This document shows, piece by piece, positions 16,038 through 26,800 of a stretch of 33,150 bases of DNA (positions within the stretch are counted from its first letter, which is position 1; each line of letters begins with the position of its first letter). The notes under the pieces are model-generated. The model was given only the letters and a program-made list of their open reading frames with translations. It did not search any database and was not told the DNA's origin. This DNA is from Flammeovirgaceae bacterium UBA4659 (GTDB lineage Bacteria; Bacteroidota; Bacteroidia; Cytophagales; Cyclobacteriaceae), in contig DHLV01000117.1 in NCBI GenBank assembly GCA_002405445.1, forward strand, positions 11,946-45,095, given 5' to 3'. A program made the translations under genes and the position numbers.

Positions 16038-16559
16038 TTAGATGTTCTCCGAGGGTTCTTTGCCTTTTCCCGTTGAATCCAACTTCTTCAATTGCAGGTT
16101 TAGCAAGTCGATGCGAACCAACAAATTAAGTACCAGGGCATCCTTCACATCTTGCGTGGGTCGCCTTTTCATCTCTTCCTTCAGCACCTGATACATGGCC
16201 TCCAACTTCTGTAAATTTTGTGTCACCTCATCACCGGCCTCTCCCCTTTCGCGCTGAAACTGCGACACCATCTCAGCCTTTTCATTGATTTGGTCATTGT
16301 AGAACACATCCAAATCCTTAAAATCCGCAGACAACGTGCCCGCTCCCAGCACGGGCCTCGATTGCTGTATGCCCAGCAGGTATGCACATAATCCAAACAA
16401 CATGATGGCAGCCGCACGCCATACGCCTACCGCATTCCACCAACTTCGTTTTCCTGTAGCAAGCGATGATTCAATTTTAGCCCACGTTCCTTCGCGGGGT
16501 GTCTTGTGGTCAAACTGGCTGCGGTTGGCATTCACAAAATCCTGCAATGCATCCTTCAT
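16038..16559 (-). CDS. probable membrane anti-sigma factor
   Basis: The 173-residue protein has a short cytoplasmic N-terminal part with the pattern F-NR-FD-P-G-W-KI (residues 8-30), seen in small Bacteroidota anti-sigma factors. One transmembrane helix lies near 48-65 (AAAIMLFGLCAYLLGI). A periplasmic part rich in Glu, Lys and Gln follows and is probably coiled-coil (residues about 90-165). It begins ten bases after the stop codon of an ECF sigma factor, the classic arrangement for a cognate pair. It lacks the zinc-binding HxxxCxxC motif of ZAS anti-sigma factors. No known sensor domain is seen. Confidence 0.72.
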   Translation of the reverse strand: MKDALQDFVNANRSQFDHKTPREGTWAKIESSLATGKRSWWNAVGVWRAAAIMLFGLCAYLLGIQQSRPVLGAGTLSADFKDLDVFYNDQINEKAEMVSQFQRERGEAGDEVTQNLQKLEAMYQVLKEEMKRRPTQDVKDALVLNLLVRIDLLNLQLKKLDSTGKGKEPSENI

Positions 16560-16569
16560 ACGGTTAACT

Positions 16570-17154
16570 TTAAGTTGATTTAAATTCCGTTTCTAGCAAC
16601 TCTTTCAATTTCTTTTTCGACCGGTTAAACTGTGATTTGGAGGTAGACTCTGAGATACCCAAAATGTGGGCAATCTCACTATGGTCATATCCCTCAAGCA
16701 AATACAGCGACAGCACCGAGCGATAACCATCAGGGAGCGCAGCCATGGCAGCCCTCACCTTCTCTACCGAAAACGGAAACCCTTCAAACGGATCGGGCTC
16801 CGGTTCGTCTTTTACATCCCAATGTTCGTGGTCGGGCAGTCGCTCTGTTCTGCGCTTGTGCAAAACGCTGATTGCCTTATTTACCACAATCCGCTTGAGC
16901 CATGCCCCAAAAGGCGATTCTTGCCGGTAGCTTTGCAGATGATGGAAGGCACTGATAAAGGACTCTTGCAGCACATCGTCCGCCTCATCTTCGTTGTTTA
17001 CGATGCGATAGGCCACGTTATACATGGCGCGACTGTACAATCGGTACAACTCGTAATATGACTGCCGATCGCCCCTAAGGCAGGCATCTATCAACTGCTG
17101 ATGTACGTTGACCACCGGTGAATCCAAAAGATTAGTTACCTGTGCCAATGACAT
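16570..17154 (-). CDS. ECF-type RNA polymerase sigma factor
   Basis: From ATG 17154 (MSLAQVTNLLDSP) the protein has 194 residues; the 52-residue upstream extension in the same frame is non-conserved. Region 2 is visible as YELYRLYSRAMYNVAYRIV, then NNEDEADDVLQESFISAF, for core and -10 binding. Region 4 is PDGYRSVLSLYLLEGYDHSEIAHILGIS, then TSKSQFNRSKKKLKELL, with the helix-turn-helix. It is a group 4 (ECF) sigma factor and is followed by its probable anti-sigma factor. A near-match -7 box (AACCTTTG on the minus strand) lies ten bases before the ATG. Three short repeats lie further upstream. The regulon is not visible from this window. Confidence 0.9.
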   Translation of the reverse strand: MSLAQVTNLLDSPVVNVHQQLIDACLRGDRQSYYELYRLYSRAMYNVAYRIVNNEDEADDVLQESFISAFHHLQSYRQESPFGAWLKRIVVNKAISVLHKRRTERLPDHEHWDVKDEPEPDPFEGFPFSVEKVRAAMAALPDGYRSVLSLYLLEGYDHSEIAHILGISESTSKSQFNRSKKKLKELLETEFKST

Positions 17155-17303
17155 GGCTCGCGGGCAAAGGTTGCATGGGTGTGGTTGTTGGTTGAACGGG
17201 GTAGTGAGCGTGCTGATCGTCAATTGTGTTTTGAGCAACCACCAACCTTGAAATACTACCGTTTGATTCGATTTTTCGAAGGCGCCACACACACAGCTCA
17301 AAA

Positions 17304-17360
17304 CGATCAACCGTTGCGGGCTACAAACAACAAATATCGATTAACCAAAAACGATCAACC
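17304..17360. repeat. three spaced 9-base repeats between the TPR and sigma factor genes
   Basis: CGATCAACC occurs at 17304-17312 and 17352-17360, each preceded by AAAA (13-base identity), and CGATTAACC occurs at 17338-17346. They occupy the 5' half, in minus-strand sense, of the 207-base gap before the sigma factor gene. The last copy ends just after the TPR gene stop codon. They could be binding sites for a regulator or chance AT-rich repeats. Confidence 0.45.
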
Positions 17361-17361
17361 A

Positions 17362-18132
17362 TTACTTGCACTTCGCCAGCCCTTCTTTTGCCAATACAAA
17401 ATCGGGGGCAACGGCCAAGGTTTGGTCAAAGAATTTCTTGGCGTTGATCTTGTCGCCTTGGTCTAGTGCCAACATACCTTTTAGGTTCAGCACGGCAACT
17501 CTCATCGAATAGTCCTTTGGCTTACCATCAGCACCATTGAATTGCACTTTATTGTTGTCGATTTCTTTGTTCGCCAAAAGAATATCGGCCGATGCACCGG
17601 ACTCACCATACCGCTTTAAACGGTATTGCAAGAATGCCATCTTGTACATTACACCCATGTTGGTGGTAAGCAAATACAAGCTCTCGTATTTTTGAATGGC
17701 TTTGTCCAGCACACCTAGGTCTTCCAAACCAGCGGCATTTATTTCCAAAGCCGTTGTGTTTTTAGGATTGCGTACCAACAATTCGTTTGATACCAACACG
17801 GCACTGGCCGACTTACGATTTTGATAATAGAAAACTGCCAAATCAAAAATTAATGAATCGTTTTGTGGATTGCGGATGATCAAATCATAGAGTGCGTCCT
17901 TTGCCACATCGTAATCGTTCCATTGCACAGCCGCAGCATATTTTCTGGCAAAGTGCTCCGTGAGCACATCGCGCGGAGCGAGTGAATCAACTTTGGCCGA
18001 TTCAGGCTTTTTTGCTTCGGTCGGTGCCGTAGCAGGTGGTGTAGCAGGCTTTGCCTCTTCGCCCTTTTTCTTCTTCTGCGCAAATGCGGATACAGAAACA
18101 CAAACCAGTAGTAGCAATAACAAACTTCTCAT
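17362..18132 (-). CDS. exported tetratricopeptide repeat protein
   Basis: This 256-residue protein has a strong signal peptide ([19 protein letters not shown], cleaved near residue 19), a Lys/Pro/Ala/Glu-rich linker to about residue 50, and then TPR-like helix pairs. The clearest are [40 protein letters not shown] and [21 protein letters not shown]. It is probably a periplasmic scaffold; no enzymatic motif is seen. Its ATG overlaps the cca stop codon as ATGA, so its translation is likely coupled to cca. The ECF sigma factor gene follows 207 bases downstream, a gap that may hold a separate promoter. Confidence 0.82.
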   Translation of the reverse strand: MRSLLLLLLVCVSVSAFAQKKKKGEEAKPATPPATAPTEAKKPESAKVDSLAPRDVLTEHFARKYAAAVQWNDYDVAKDALYDLIIRNPQNDSLIFDLAVFYYQNRKSASAVLVSNELLVRNPKNTTALEINAAGLEDLGVLDKAIQKYESLYLLTTNMGVMYKMAFLQYRLKRYGESGASADILLANKEIDNNKVQFNGADGKPKDYSMRVAVLNLKGMLALDQGDKINAKKFFDQTLAVAPDFVLAKEGLAKCK

Positions 18133-19577
18133 AGTGATGTAGATGGGTGGGTTATAGATTTAGTTTTAATGGTTAATCCTTGTTTGGATGCCAGCGTCAC
18201 CAGAAAAGCATAAGCCTCTGCGCGGTCGTTTCTGATTTCGCCCTCCAAGATAGCTTCTTTGATCTGATCTTTTAAATCGCCCACGATTTTACTGGGCGGC
18301 AACTCGAACCATTCCATGATTTCATTGCCCGAAATGGGCGGCTGAAACTGGCGCACGTGATCTTTGGCTTCCACGTCTACCATTTTCTGTTCTACCTTCT
18401 CAAAATTGCGCAGGTATTTGGTTACTTTCTCCGCATTTTTTGAGGTGATGTCTGCCCGGCACAACTTCATGAGGGCATCAGTATCATCGCCCGCCTCAAA
18501 TAGCAAACGCCTGACGGCCGAATCTGTGACCTCTTTTGATAGTGCTATTGGCCGCAGGTGTAGTTTCACCAACTTCTGCACGAATTGCATCTTGTCGTTG
18601 AGCGGCAGCTTTAGCCTTTTGAAAATACCCGGCACCATGCGCGCGCCCCTGTCTTCATGACCGTGAAACGTCCACCCGACTTCTTTATCAAAGCGCTTGG
18701 TGGCGGGCTTGGCGATGTCGTGCAGAATAGCAGCCCAACGCAGCCAAAGGTCGTCAGACATTTGCGATACATTGTCTAACACTTGTAGCGTATGGTAGAA
18801 GTTGTCTTTGTGGGCTTTGTTATCCTGGTATTCTACCCCGTGCAGTGCCACCATTTCGGGGAAGAATTCTTTTAACAAACCACTTTGAAACAGCAGCTTG
18901 AAGCCGTAGGATGGCACAGGCGACAAAATGATTTTGTTCAGCTCATCGATCACCCGCTCCATCGATACGATGTTGATGCGGTCGTTATTCTTGTGGATGG
19001 AGGCAAATGTATCGGCCTCAATATCGAAGTTCAGCTGAGCCGCAAAACGAATGGCACGCATCATGCGCAGCGGATCGTCTGAAAATGTAATGTCGGGGTT
19101 GAGCGGGGTTTGGATGATTTTTTCTTTCAGGTGTTGCACCCCGCCAAACGGATCAATCAACTCACCAAAGTTGCCGGCATTCAGGCTGATGGCCAGCGCG
19201 TTGATGGTAAAGTCCCTGCGGTTTTGGTCGTCTTCCAGTGTGCCGTCTTCCACAATTGGCTTGCGCGATTCGCTGCGGTATGACTCTTTGCGCGCACCGA
19301 CAAACTCCAACTCAAAATTACCGTGCTGAATATGCGCGGTGCCAAAGTTTTTGAAAACGGAGACCTGTTTCTCTTTCAAGAGTTTGGCAGTCTCTTCTGC
19401 GAGGGCAATGCCACTGCCTACACACACAAAGTCGATGTCTTTGCAGGGGCGCTTGAGGAGCAGGTCGCGCACAAAGCCCCCCACTACATAGGCCTGCACG
19501 CCCACGGTGCCCGCAGCCTTTGCCACGGTGGCAATTAGGGGGTTCTCGTTCAATGTTGTAGCAAGATTAGAAGCCAT
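18129..19577 (-). CDS. cca: CCA tRNA nucleotidyltransferase with HD domain
   Basis: This 482-residue enzyme adds or repairs the 3' CCA end of tRNAs. The nucleotidyltransferase head has VGGFVRD at 32-38 and the metal ligands Asp47 and Asp49 in [17 protein letters not shown] at 120-130 and DPFGG follow, then [16 protein letters not shown] at 168-182 of the RNA-binding neck. A C-terminal HD phosphohydrolase-like domain has His286-Asp287 (ILHDIAKP). The class II poly(A) polymerase/CCA family includes PcnB, but the pattern without basic extensions fits CCA addition. A -7 box lies 16 bases before the ATG. Confidence 0.93.
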   Translation of the reverse strand: MASNLATTLNENPLIATVAKAAGTVGVQAYVVGGFVRDLLLKRPCKDIDFVCVGSGIALAEETAKLLKEKQVSVFKNFGTAHIQHGNFELEFVGARKESYRSESRKPIVEDGTLEDDQNRRDFTINALAISLNAGNFGELIDPFGGVQHLKEKIIQTPLNPDITFSDDPLRMMRAIRFAAQLNFDIEADTFASIHKNNDRINIVSMERVIDELNKIILSPVPSYGFKLLFQSGLLKEFFPEMVALHGVEYQDNKAHKDNFYHTLQVLDNVSQMSDDLWLRWAAILHDIAKPATKRFDKEVGWTFHGHEDRGARMVPGIFKRLKLPLNDKMQFVQKLVKLHLRPIALSKEVTDSAVRRLLFEAGDDTDALMKLCRADITSKNAEKVTKYLRNFEKVEQKMVDVEAKDHVRQFQPPISGNEIMEWFELPPSKIVGDLKDQIKEAILEGEIRNDRAEAYAFLVTLASKQGLTIKTKSITHPSTSL

Positions 19578-19593
19578 GTGCAGGTGTAAAGCT

Positions 19594-19601
19594 CAAAAGT
19601 A
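19594..19601 (-). promoter_or_regulatory. -7 box (TACTTTTG) for cca
   Basis: On the minus strand TACTTTTG matches TAnnTTTG and lies 16 bases before the cca ATG. The -33 position reads TGGG rather than TTTG. The expected transcript would have a leader of about ten bases. Confidence 0.45.
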
Positions 19602-19757
19602 CAAGGTGGGGTGGAATAAACCCAGATGACGGTATGAGAATGCATCGTCAGTATGCCGGAAGATATTGATGCTGAGCATAATGATGATACGCCACAAGCT
19701 GACCATCAAGATCATCCGCAATGAGTTTTCAATTTTCTTTCGATTCTGGCGGTGCAG

Positions 19758-20789
19758 CTAGTTCCAGAACCCGGCTTTGCTGTTAAACGAGGGGCATGGT
19801 ATGAGGCGGTTGCGCCTTTTAACACCTTTACGCAGGGGCTTGGCCTCAAATTCGTACATGAGCGAGATTTCGTGAGCGCCACCCGAAGCTGTTGACAACT
19901 GCGAGGTAGTAAAATCATAGCTGTAGCCCACGGTCAGATTTTTGAGGTAAATACCCATCGTAAATATCATGGCATCTTGCTGCATCAATCCGATGACGGA
20001 TTTATCAAACGGCTTGCCGCGATACCACACCCCTACCGACACGGGGTCGATGTGATAATTCACACCTAAATCCAACTGCGAAGACGGCCCCTGAATCCGG
20101 TACACAAAAGACGGTGTAAGGTACGATGCCCTTGCAACAGTTCGGATTCCTTTGTTCAATGTGATTCGTCCACCACCGTGAAAAACCATCTTCATGGGAA
20201 GCCGTGCTTCACCATTTAATATTGAAAGATTTGGGGTATTGATGTGGCTGAATGCAGACCCAAAAAACAACGCTTTGCTGTACAGCACAAAGCCAGCGGC
20301 AAAATCGAAATACTGCGTGTTGCCCAGCCGCTGCAAAGCCGGGTCTAGTGGCGCCCCGTTAAACTCCAACCCATCGCCCAATGTTATTTTTGAGCGGTCA
20401 AGGCCATTGATACCATACCCAAAACTCAAACCGGGTGAAAAAACCAGTTTCTCGTTCAATCGCACTTTATAGCTGTAGTTGAGGCTTACCGTAGTGGTGC
20501 GCCACCCGGCAGATCCAAGTTTGTCGGTGGATGCCAGAATCCCGAAGCCACTGCGCAACTCATCAACCCAAATGTCATAACTGGCCGAAAACGTAGAGAA
20601 AGCTTGGGGCAAATTGGGCCATTGAACGCGATGAATGAATGTAGCTCGCTGCTGGTTGGTAATGCCGGTAAATCCTGGGTTCAAATAGAGAGGCGACTGG
20701 TAGTATTGCGAGAATTGCGGGTCTTGCCCGCAAACAGTCAACACCGCACTCACCCAAACGAAAAAGAAAAAAATGGCTCGCTGCATCAT
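19758..20789 (-). CDS. PorP/SprF-family T9SS outer-membrane protein
   Basis: The 343-residue protein begins with a signal peptide ending at VCGQ. The family hallmark DPQFSQYYQSPLYLNPGFTG follows directly, and then come about a dozen amphipathic beta strands of an outer-membrane barrel. The C-terminal RLIPCPSF motif is also typical of PorP/SprF proteins. Such proteins are the surface partners of T9SS cargo with type B sorting domains; SprF is needed for secretion of the adhesin SprB. It starts 18 bases after the giant cargo gene, so the pair is almost certainly cotranscribed. ATGs at 20789 and 20786 are adjacent and either may serve. Many paralogues exist in a typical genome, so I give no single gene symbol. 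Confidence 0.92.
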   Translation of the reverse strand: MMQRAIFFFFVWVSAVLTVCGQDPQFSQYYQSPLYLNPGFTGITNQQRATFIHRVQWPNLPQAFSTFSASYDIWVDELRSGFGILASTDKLGSAGWRTTTVSLNYSYKVRLNEKLVFSPGLSFGYGINGLDRSKITLGDGLEFNGAPLDPALQRLGNTQYFDFAAGFVLYSKALFFGSAFSHINTPNLSILNGEARLPMKMVFHGGGRITLNKGIRTVARASYLTPSFVYRIQGPSSQLDLGVNYHIDPVSVGVWYRGKPFDKSVIGLMQQDAMIFTMGIYLKNLTVGYSYDFTTSQLSTASGGAHEISLMYEFEAKPLRKGVKRRNRLIPCPSFNSKAGFWN

Positions 20790-20807
20790 GCCCTTAAAGA
20801 TAATGAT

Positions 20808-23800
20808 TTATCGGATCAACGTAATATCTCCCACCTGTGTGGTGCGTTGCGCATTGGAGAACCGTACTGTGAGTTTGTAAACATACACCCCTGCCGGCAT
20901 AATCTTTCCATTTTGATCATACCCGTCCCAACCTCTGGTGGAACTATTGCTCTCGAACAACATATTGCCCCAGCGGTCAAATACCTGCAGGTTGTATGCA
21001 TCCGGCTCATCAGCAACTCCGCGTACAATCGGCAGGAAGACGTCATTGAAAGTTCCATTCCCACCGCGTCCATCGGGGCTTGGCCCATTGGGATTGGGCG
21101 TAAACGCATTGGGTATGCGTGATTGTCCGCCAACTTTAGCGGTTACTTGCCTCACCAATGTATCGCGGCAAATCACATTGTTTCCATGGTCAAAAGAGGC
21201 AATCAGCGTTACATCGTACTTACCCTCCACTTTATAGGTATACACCGGCTCCTTCAATATAGAGGTGCTGCCGTCTCCAAAATCCCAATCATACGTATTG
21301 GCACCATCGCTAAAATTGTAAATCGTCATTTCGGTATCAGGTACAAACACCACATCCGGGCGAAGGTCAAAAGAAGCCAGTGGCTTATCATAAATCTTCA
21401 CATCGCGGAGAGAGGCGCTTCTTTCTTGATTTGTAGAAGGCAATGAGGTGCGATAAGAAATCGTATACTCACCAGGGGCAGCAATCTTGAACTCCCCCGG
21501 GTTCGCAGCATTTGAAGTAAAGGAAGCGCCCGTCTTCTTGTTGAGCACGCGCCATTCGTGCACAAATCCTGTACCAACTACATTCACCAGTTTGATGGTT
21601 GAAGGAAAGCATGACTCAACAGGCGTTACATCAAAGCTTGCCTGCAAAGGCGGCAACACAATGGTGATTGTCTTTCGGGATTCGAAAGAACACGAGACAC
21701 CCGCTGCCTCTGCAGCCACGTTGGTGATCAAAAGTGAGACCTCCTTTGGACCGGGTGATAGATACACCACCGGCAACGGACCCAACGCGGTTTGCGTGAG
21801 CGCGTTGGGAGTGGCATCACCTAAGTTACCAAAAGTCCAATCATATCTGAAGAGCGACACATCAAACGGTGTAGAAGTGTTTGAATAGGTAACAGTGGCG
21901 GAACCCGCGTTGAATGGCGGAACAACACCTTCGTTGAATGAGGCAGTGGCGCCTTTATAGACATTTACTGGGGTAACTACATCCAATGCAGCGCAGTTGC
22001 CATTGTTTGCCTGATAAACAATTTCGATAGGCTGAGGATTATTTATTCCCACATTGGTGAGTGTGTAATTAACAGAGGATGTGGTACGCACATCGTTTTG
22101 GGCGGTAGATCCAGCCAATCTCCAGAACCAGCGATGACTTGTAACACCTAAACTTTGGTTGGTCATGGTCACCGATTCGCCACTACATAGGTTCATTTTA
22201 TCGGGATTTACATTAGTGATGATTTTTGGATAGACCGTCACCGTTTGAGTTGTGTTCTTGGCACACCCATTGAACGGGTAGATGGCAGGGTCCAATTGCA
22301 CAAACAGGTTTGCATTATATGCCTGTTCGCGGGTTGTGCTCTCATTTGTGAAAGTATGTTGGATGGTGCTCCCGGGGGCTGTCACCGTAAACACGCTTTC
22401 AACAATATCTGCTGAACCATCTCGCCATTGCCAGGTGTACCGAGGCCCAACACCCGGGGCAATTTGCGCAACCTGATTGTAAGTGAAACTTGCAGGATAA
22501 GGACCACATGCTTTGGCGGGCGTTGTTAAAACGAATGTTGCATCTACATCATTTACAGTCACCACCGTTGGCGCAGCAGTGATATTCACCGTACAACCGA
22601 ATGCATCTTGCACTGACACCAGTGTGTAGGTTGTGGTTGCTTGAAGATTGCTGATGGGTATCACCTTGAAGTTACCCGCCTTGGTTTCTGTTACATTTGT
22701 GGTGGTGGTGCCGTCATTTTTTGAATACACAAAGTTGAAAGGAGCCTGGCCTTTGATCTCAACGATCAGGATGTCGCTGCCTCTGCCCTTACACATAAAT
22801 ACGGGGCTGTTGGTAAAGCTTGCCTTCACCTCAGGTGCCACCGTCACCACAATAATCTTTTGATCTCCTTCGCATTGGTTTGCCGTTGCTCCGGGGCCAA
22901 ATGATCGGATAGTGTAAGTAATAATCGCTTGTGTGTCCGTGGTATTTACCAAAGGTTGGCTAATGCCGGTAGATGGCCCGGGAGTCGTCTGCTGCACAAT
23001 GCCTGGCAACGCACTTGGGTTATCTACCGTCCAGCTGTAGTTTGCACCTGTAACATTGCTCTGCAATGGTATGGTGAGTGTGTTGCCATGGCATATTGTG
23101 TATGCGTTGGGCAATTGCAATATCTTCGGCTTCGGGTTCACCACCACAGGAATCACCAACGGAGCGCCATTACAATTGTTGGCCCGTGGCGTAACCGTGT
23201 AGTTGACCGTTACGGGGACATCACTATTAGCCACGGTTGGCGTTGCCGAGTTGTAGAATAGCGTTTGGAATATCAGGTTCCCCGATCCGTTCGCTGCGCC
23301 TGAAATCACAGCCGGTGCGGCCACCGTATAGTTGCAAATGGTGTTGTCCACGTCCGGGGTAAGGGTAATGTTAATAAAATCACTGCTGCAAATCGGTACC
23401 TGCGAAGAGGCCGCAACAGTAGGGGTCGGGTTAACGGTGAGTAACACGGTGATGTCATCACTCGCACACCCCAAACCACCCGCTACAGATGCTCTGAATG
23501 TGTAGGTAACGGTTTGAGAAAGCGTGGTGGGGTTATCCCATACATCGCCAATCGGGTCCCCGGGCAGGTAGGTTGTCTTAGGTGGAGACGTCAATGTCAT
23601 GCCTCCTGTGGCTACCGCACTCACTTTTGTGAGCTCAATTGTGCCGGCACTCGGCACCGTGGGTGACGCCAACGTCATTGTTGTTGCTACGCCTTCACAT
23701 ACCGTTTGTGTGGCTGGTGTAATAGACAAGCGTGGCTTGGGGTCGATATTGACTAACACATCAACAAAGGTACCCGAGCACCCTGCACCGCCCTTCGCGC

Positions 23801-26800
23801 CATTTGCAACAGGTGTAATACGGTAGCGAATGGTGGCAAAGTTATCGGAGTTATTCACCAATTGATCCTGAATGAAAGCTCCTTCGGGTATGCTGCTCAG
23901 CGAGGGCACAAATCCAGTTACACCGGTGCCAGCGGTAATGGAAGCAACGTAGCTGAACGTCACCAACCCACTTGACGGTTTGGTGGGCGACTTCAGCTCA
24001 ATGTTGGTTTTTGCGCCACTGCAAATCGCAGCCAAAGTGTTAATAGGTGTACCCACAATATTGGGCTCAACGGTAAGAACGATGTCGCGCTGGGGTCCGC
24101 GGCAATTGGCAGCAGACACAGGCTCAATCCGATAGGTCACCGTGAGGTCGTCATTGGTCGGGTTCTGAAACTGATCGCTTTGAATTTCATTCGCCAACAC
24201 GCCATTGCGGGCACCGGAATTCCCTGCCGTTTGTGTAAGGCCGGGAGATATTGTAACACTGATGATGTTGTAAGTAGCTGCAGTCACGCTGGTCGCAGCA
24301 CTGGCGAACACGATTCCCCCTGCCTCGTTATGACAGACCGTTCGATCCAAACCGGTTTGCACAGCCGGAGCAGGGTTCACGGTGAACACTACTGTTTGGT
24401 CGCTACCCCTGCACCCTGCCGCGATGGGCACGATCGTGTAGGTTACGTTGAGTGAACCGCTGGTTGTGTTGGTAAATGTATCTCCCGCGAGGAAATTGGA
24501 TGTGGTGAACAATCCGAGGCCCACATTGCTGCCACCTGCTACCAGGGCAGACGCCTTGGCAATGGCCTTCAGTTCATACTGCGAAATAGCCACTGATCCG
24601 GTAGCCGGACTCAGAACAATGCCGGAGGGAACATCACTACATAATGTGCCAGTGCCCGGCACCAAAGTAGGCTCGGGGTTAATGGTCACATTGATGAGTT
24701 CAGATTGGCCTTGGCAGCCCTGTAAAGAAATACCCCGAACATCATACACAACAACCACAGGGGCGGAAGTAAGATTGGTGTAACGATCGTTGCGGATCAT
24801 GTTGGTGCCGCCCGTGCTACCAACAACGGTATTGGCCGGATTTGCAGAGATTGTACCCGGCACCGTCACACCAACAAGTCGATACGAATCGGCAGCCGCA
24901 GACGTGCCGTTCGTACTAAGAATGATGCCGGAATTTTCGCGACTACACACCGCGATATCGAGATTTGGATTCACTACCGGCTCTGGGTTTACAGTGACGG
25001 TGATGTTAAACGGATCACCCAAACATGCATTTGCTGCTACCGGCACAACCTGATAAACCACCTTAAGCGGTGTTGCCGAAACGTTCGAAAACACATCGTT
25101 GCGAATCGCATTGGCAGGCCGACCGGATCCTGTAGTAGGTGTACCAATAAGGCCTACATCCTGGCTTACCAAAGTGATATTGTAGCTGGCCGCGGCCACC
25201 GACACTCCGTTGGTATTGAGTACGACATTCGTAATATTGGTGCTCACTGCATTTGTACTGCAAATTGCAGCGGGCGTTGCCAACGAGGCATTCATCACCG
25301 GCTCTGGATTGATGGGCACGGTGATCGTAAACGCAGGGCCATCGCAACCTGTGCCGATCGCTTTCGGTGTAATTTCAAACTCAACATTCTTCACGGCATT
25401 TGACGTGTTCACATATTGCCCATCTGCGCCTACAATGTTTCCAGTATTCATCGGGCCAAAAACACCCAAATCATACCGCGCACGCCATGTAAATGTACTG
25501 GGCACAGCCGGTGTAATATGGTCTTGCGGGTTGAACGAAAAGGCGATACCTGAACATTGGGCCGGCCGCGTTGCTGAAACCCCGTTGGGCTTGGGCCCGA
25601 TCACCACTTCGTAATCAAAGGTTGACACAGCCCCGCAATTCGGGAAGCTGGCGTTGAAAGCGCGGATCGTGTACTTTACCGTCACGGCCGATCCCGTGAG
25701 ATTCACGTATGCATCTGTAATCGGAGCATTACTCTTGATTGTTCGGTTGGCTGGCAACGTTAATGCCCCCGCAGGGCTTTGCGAGATGTCGTAAGTAAAC
25801 ACTGATGAAACGCCATTGGTAATCTGGGTCTGAATGTCATGATTCAATACAGTATTACAATTGGGCGCTACCAATGTGTTGCCCACCGGTTCCGGTCGGT
25901 AAACTACTTTGAAGGTAAACGGAGTCCCCTGGCAACCTGCAGCACTAAACGGAGTAACCGTATAGGTTATCGTTACATTGTTACTGCTAAAGTTTGAAAA
26001 TGCATCCGTAATGAGCGCTGAAGACCTAGTTGTGCGATCAAATGTGCCCGGGAAAAGCGCTGGCGTAAGGTCAACCCCCGAGCCATCACCGGCCAAAACA
26101 GCTGCCGTATATGTAAACTGACTCGCGATGCCATTGGTGATGAGGGTATTCAAATCAAAATTGATCGCACTTCCGCTGCAACGCTCTTCAGTGACCACAG
26201 AGCCAACGCGCACCGGTTGCGGTTGTACGGTTACCTGATACTGGAATGAACTTCCGGAACAGGTGCCACTTGTGCTGATGGGGGTAATTGTGTACGTGAC
26301 AATGACATTTGCCCCCGAAAGGTTGATAAAATTACCGGAAATGGGACTATTGCTCGGTACTGTGCGATCCAAAGAGGTAGGCGTAGGGACTGCCGTTTCA
26401 TTCGATGAACTGACTGTAAAAGTGAACTGGCTTGGGACTGAATTATTCAGGTCGATGTTGCTGCTCTGGATATTGTACGTAAACGCGGTGTTTGAGCAGA
26501 TTACAAGATTGTCAGCCTGGCCCACCGGCTTGGGCCGCACCGTCACTTGCACCGTAAATGGATTGCCTGCACAGGTTCCGTTCGTAGGGGTAACAGTGTA
26601 AACAACGGTCTGGTTAGAACTTGATACGTTGGTGAGCACATCGGTGATGGTGGCACCTGATTGTAGGGTGATGCTTTCGCCACCCACGCTGCCATTGGCG
26701 GCAGCTACCCAACTAAATGTAGTGCCGGTGACGAGATTGTTTCCACCTGAACCGGTGTTGGCTACGTTGGCCGAAAGACTATAATTCACTGCTACATCAC

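Noticed and set aside
17155..17310. 52-residue N-terminal extension of the sigma factor
   Set aside because: It is rich in Cys, Trp and Pro, unlike ECF proteins, and the ATG at 17154 gives the usual start.
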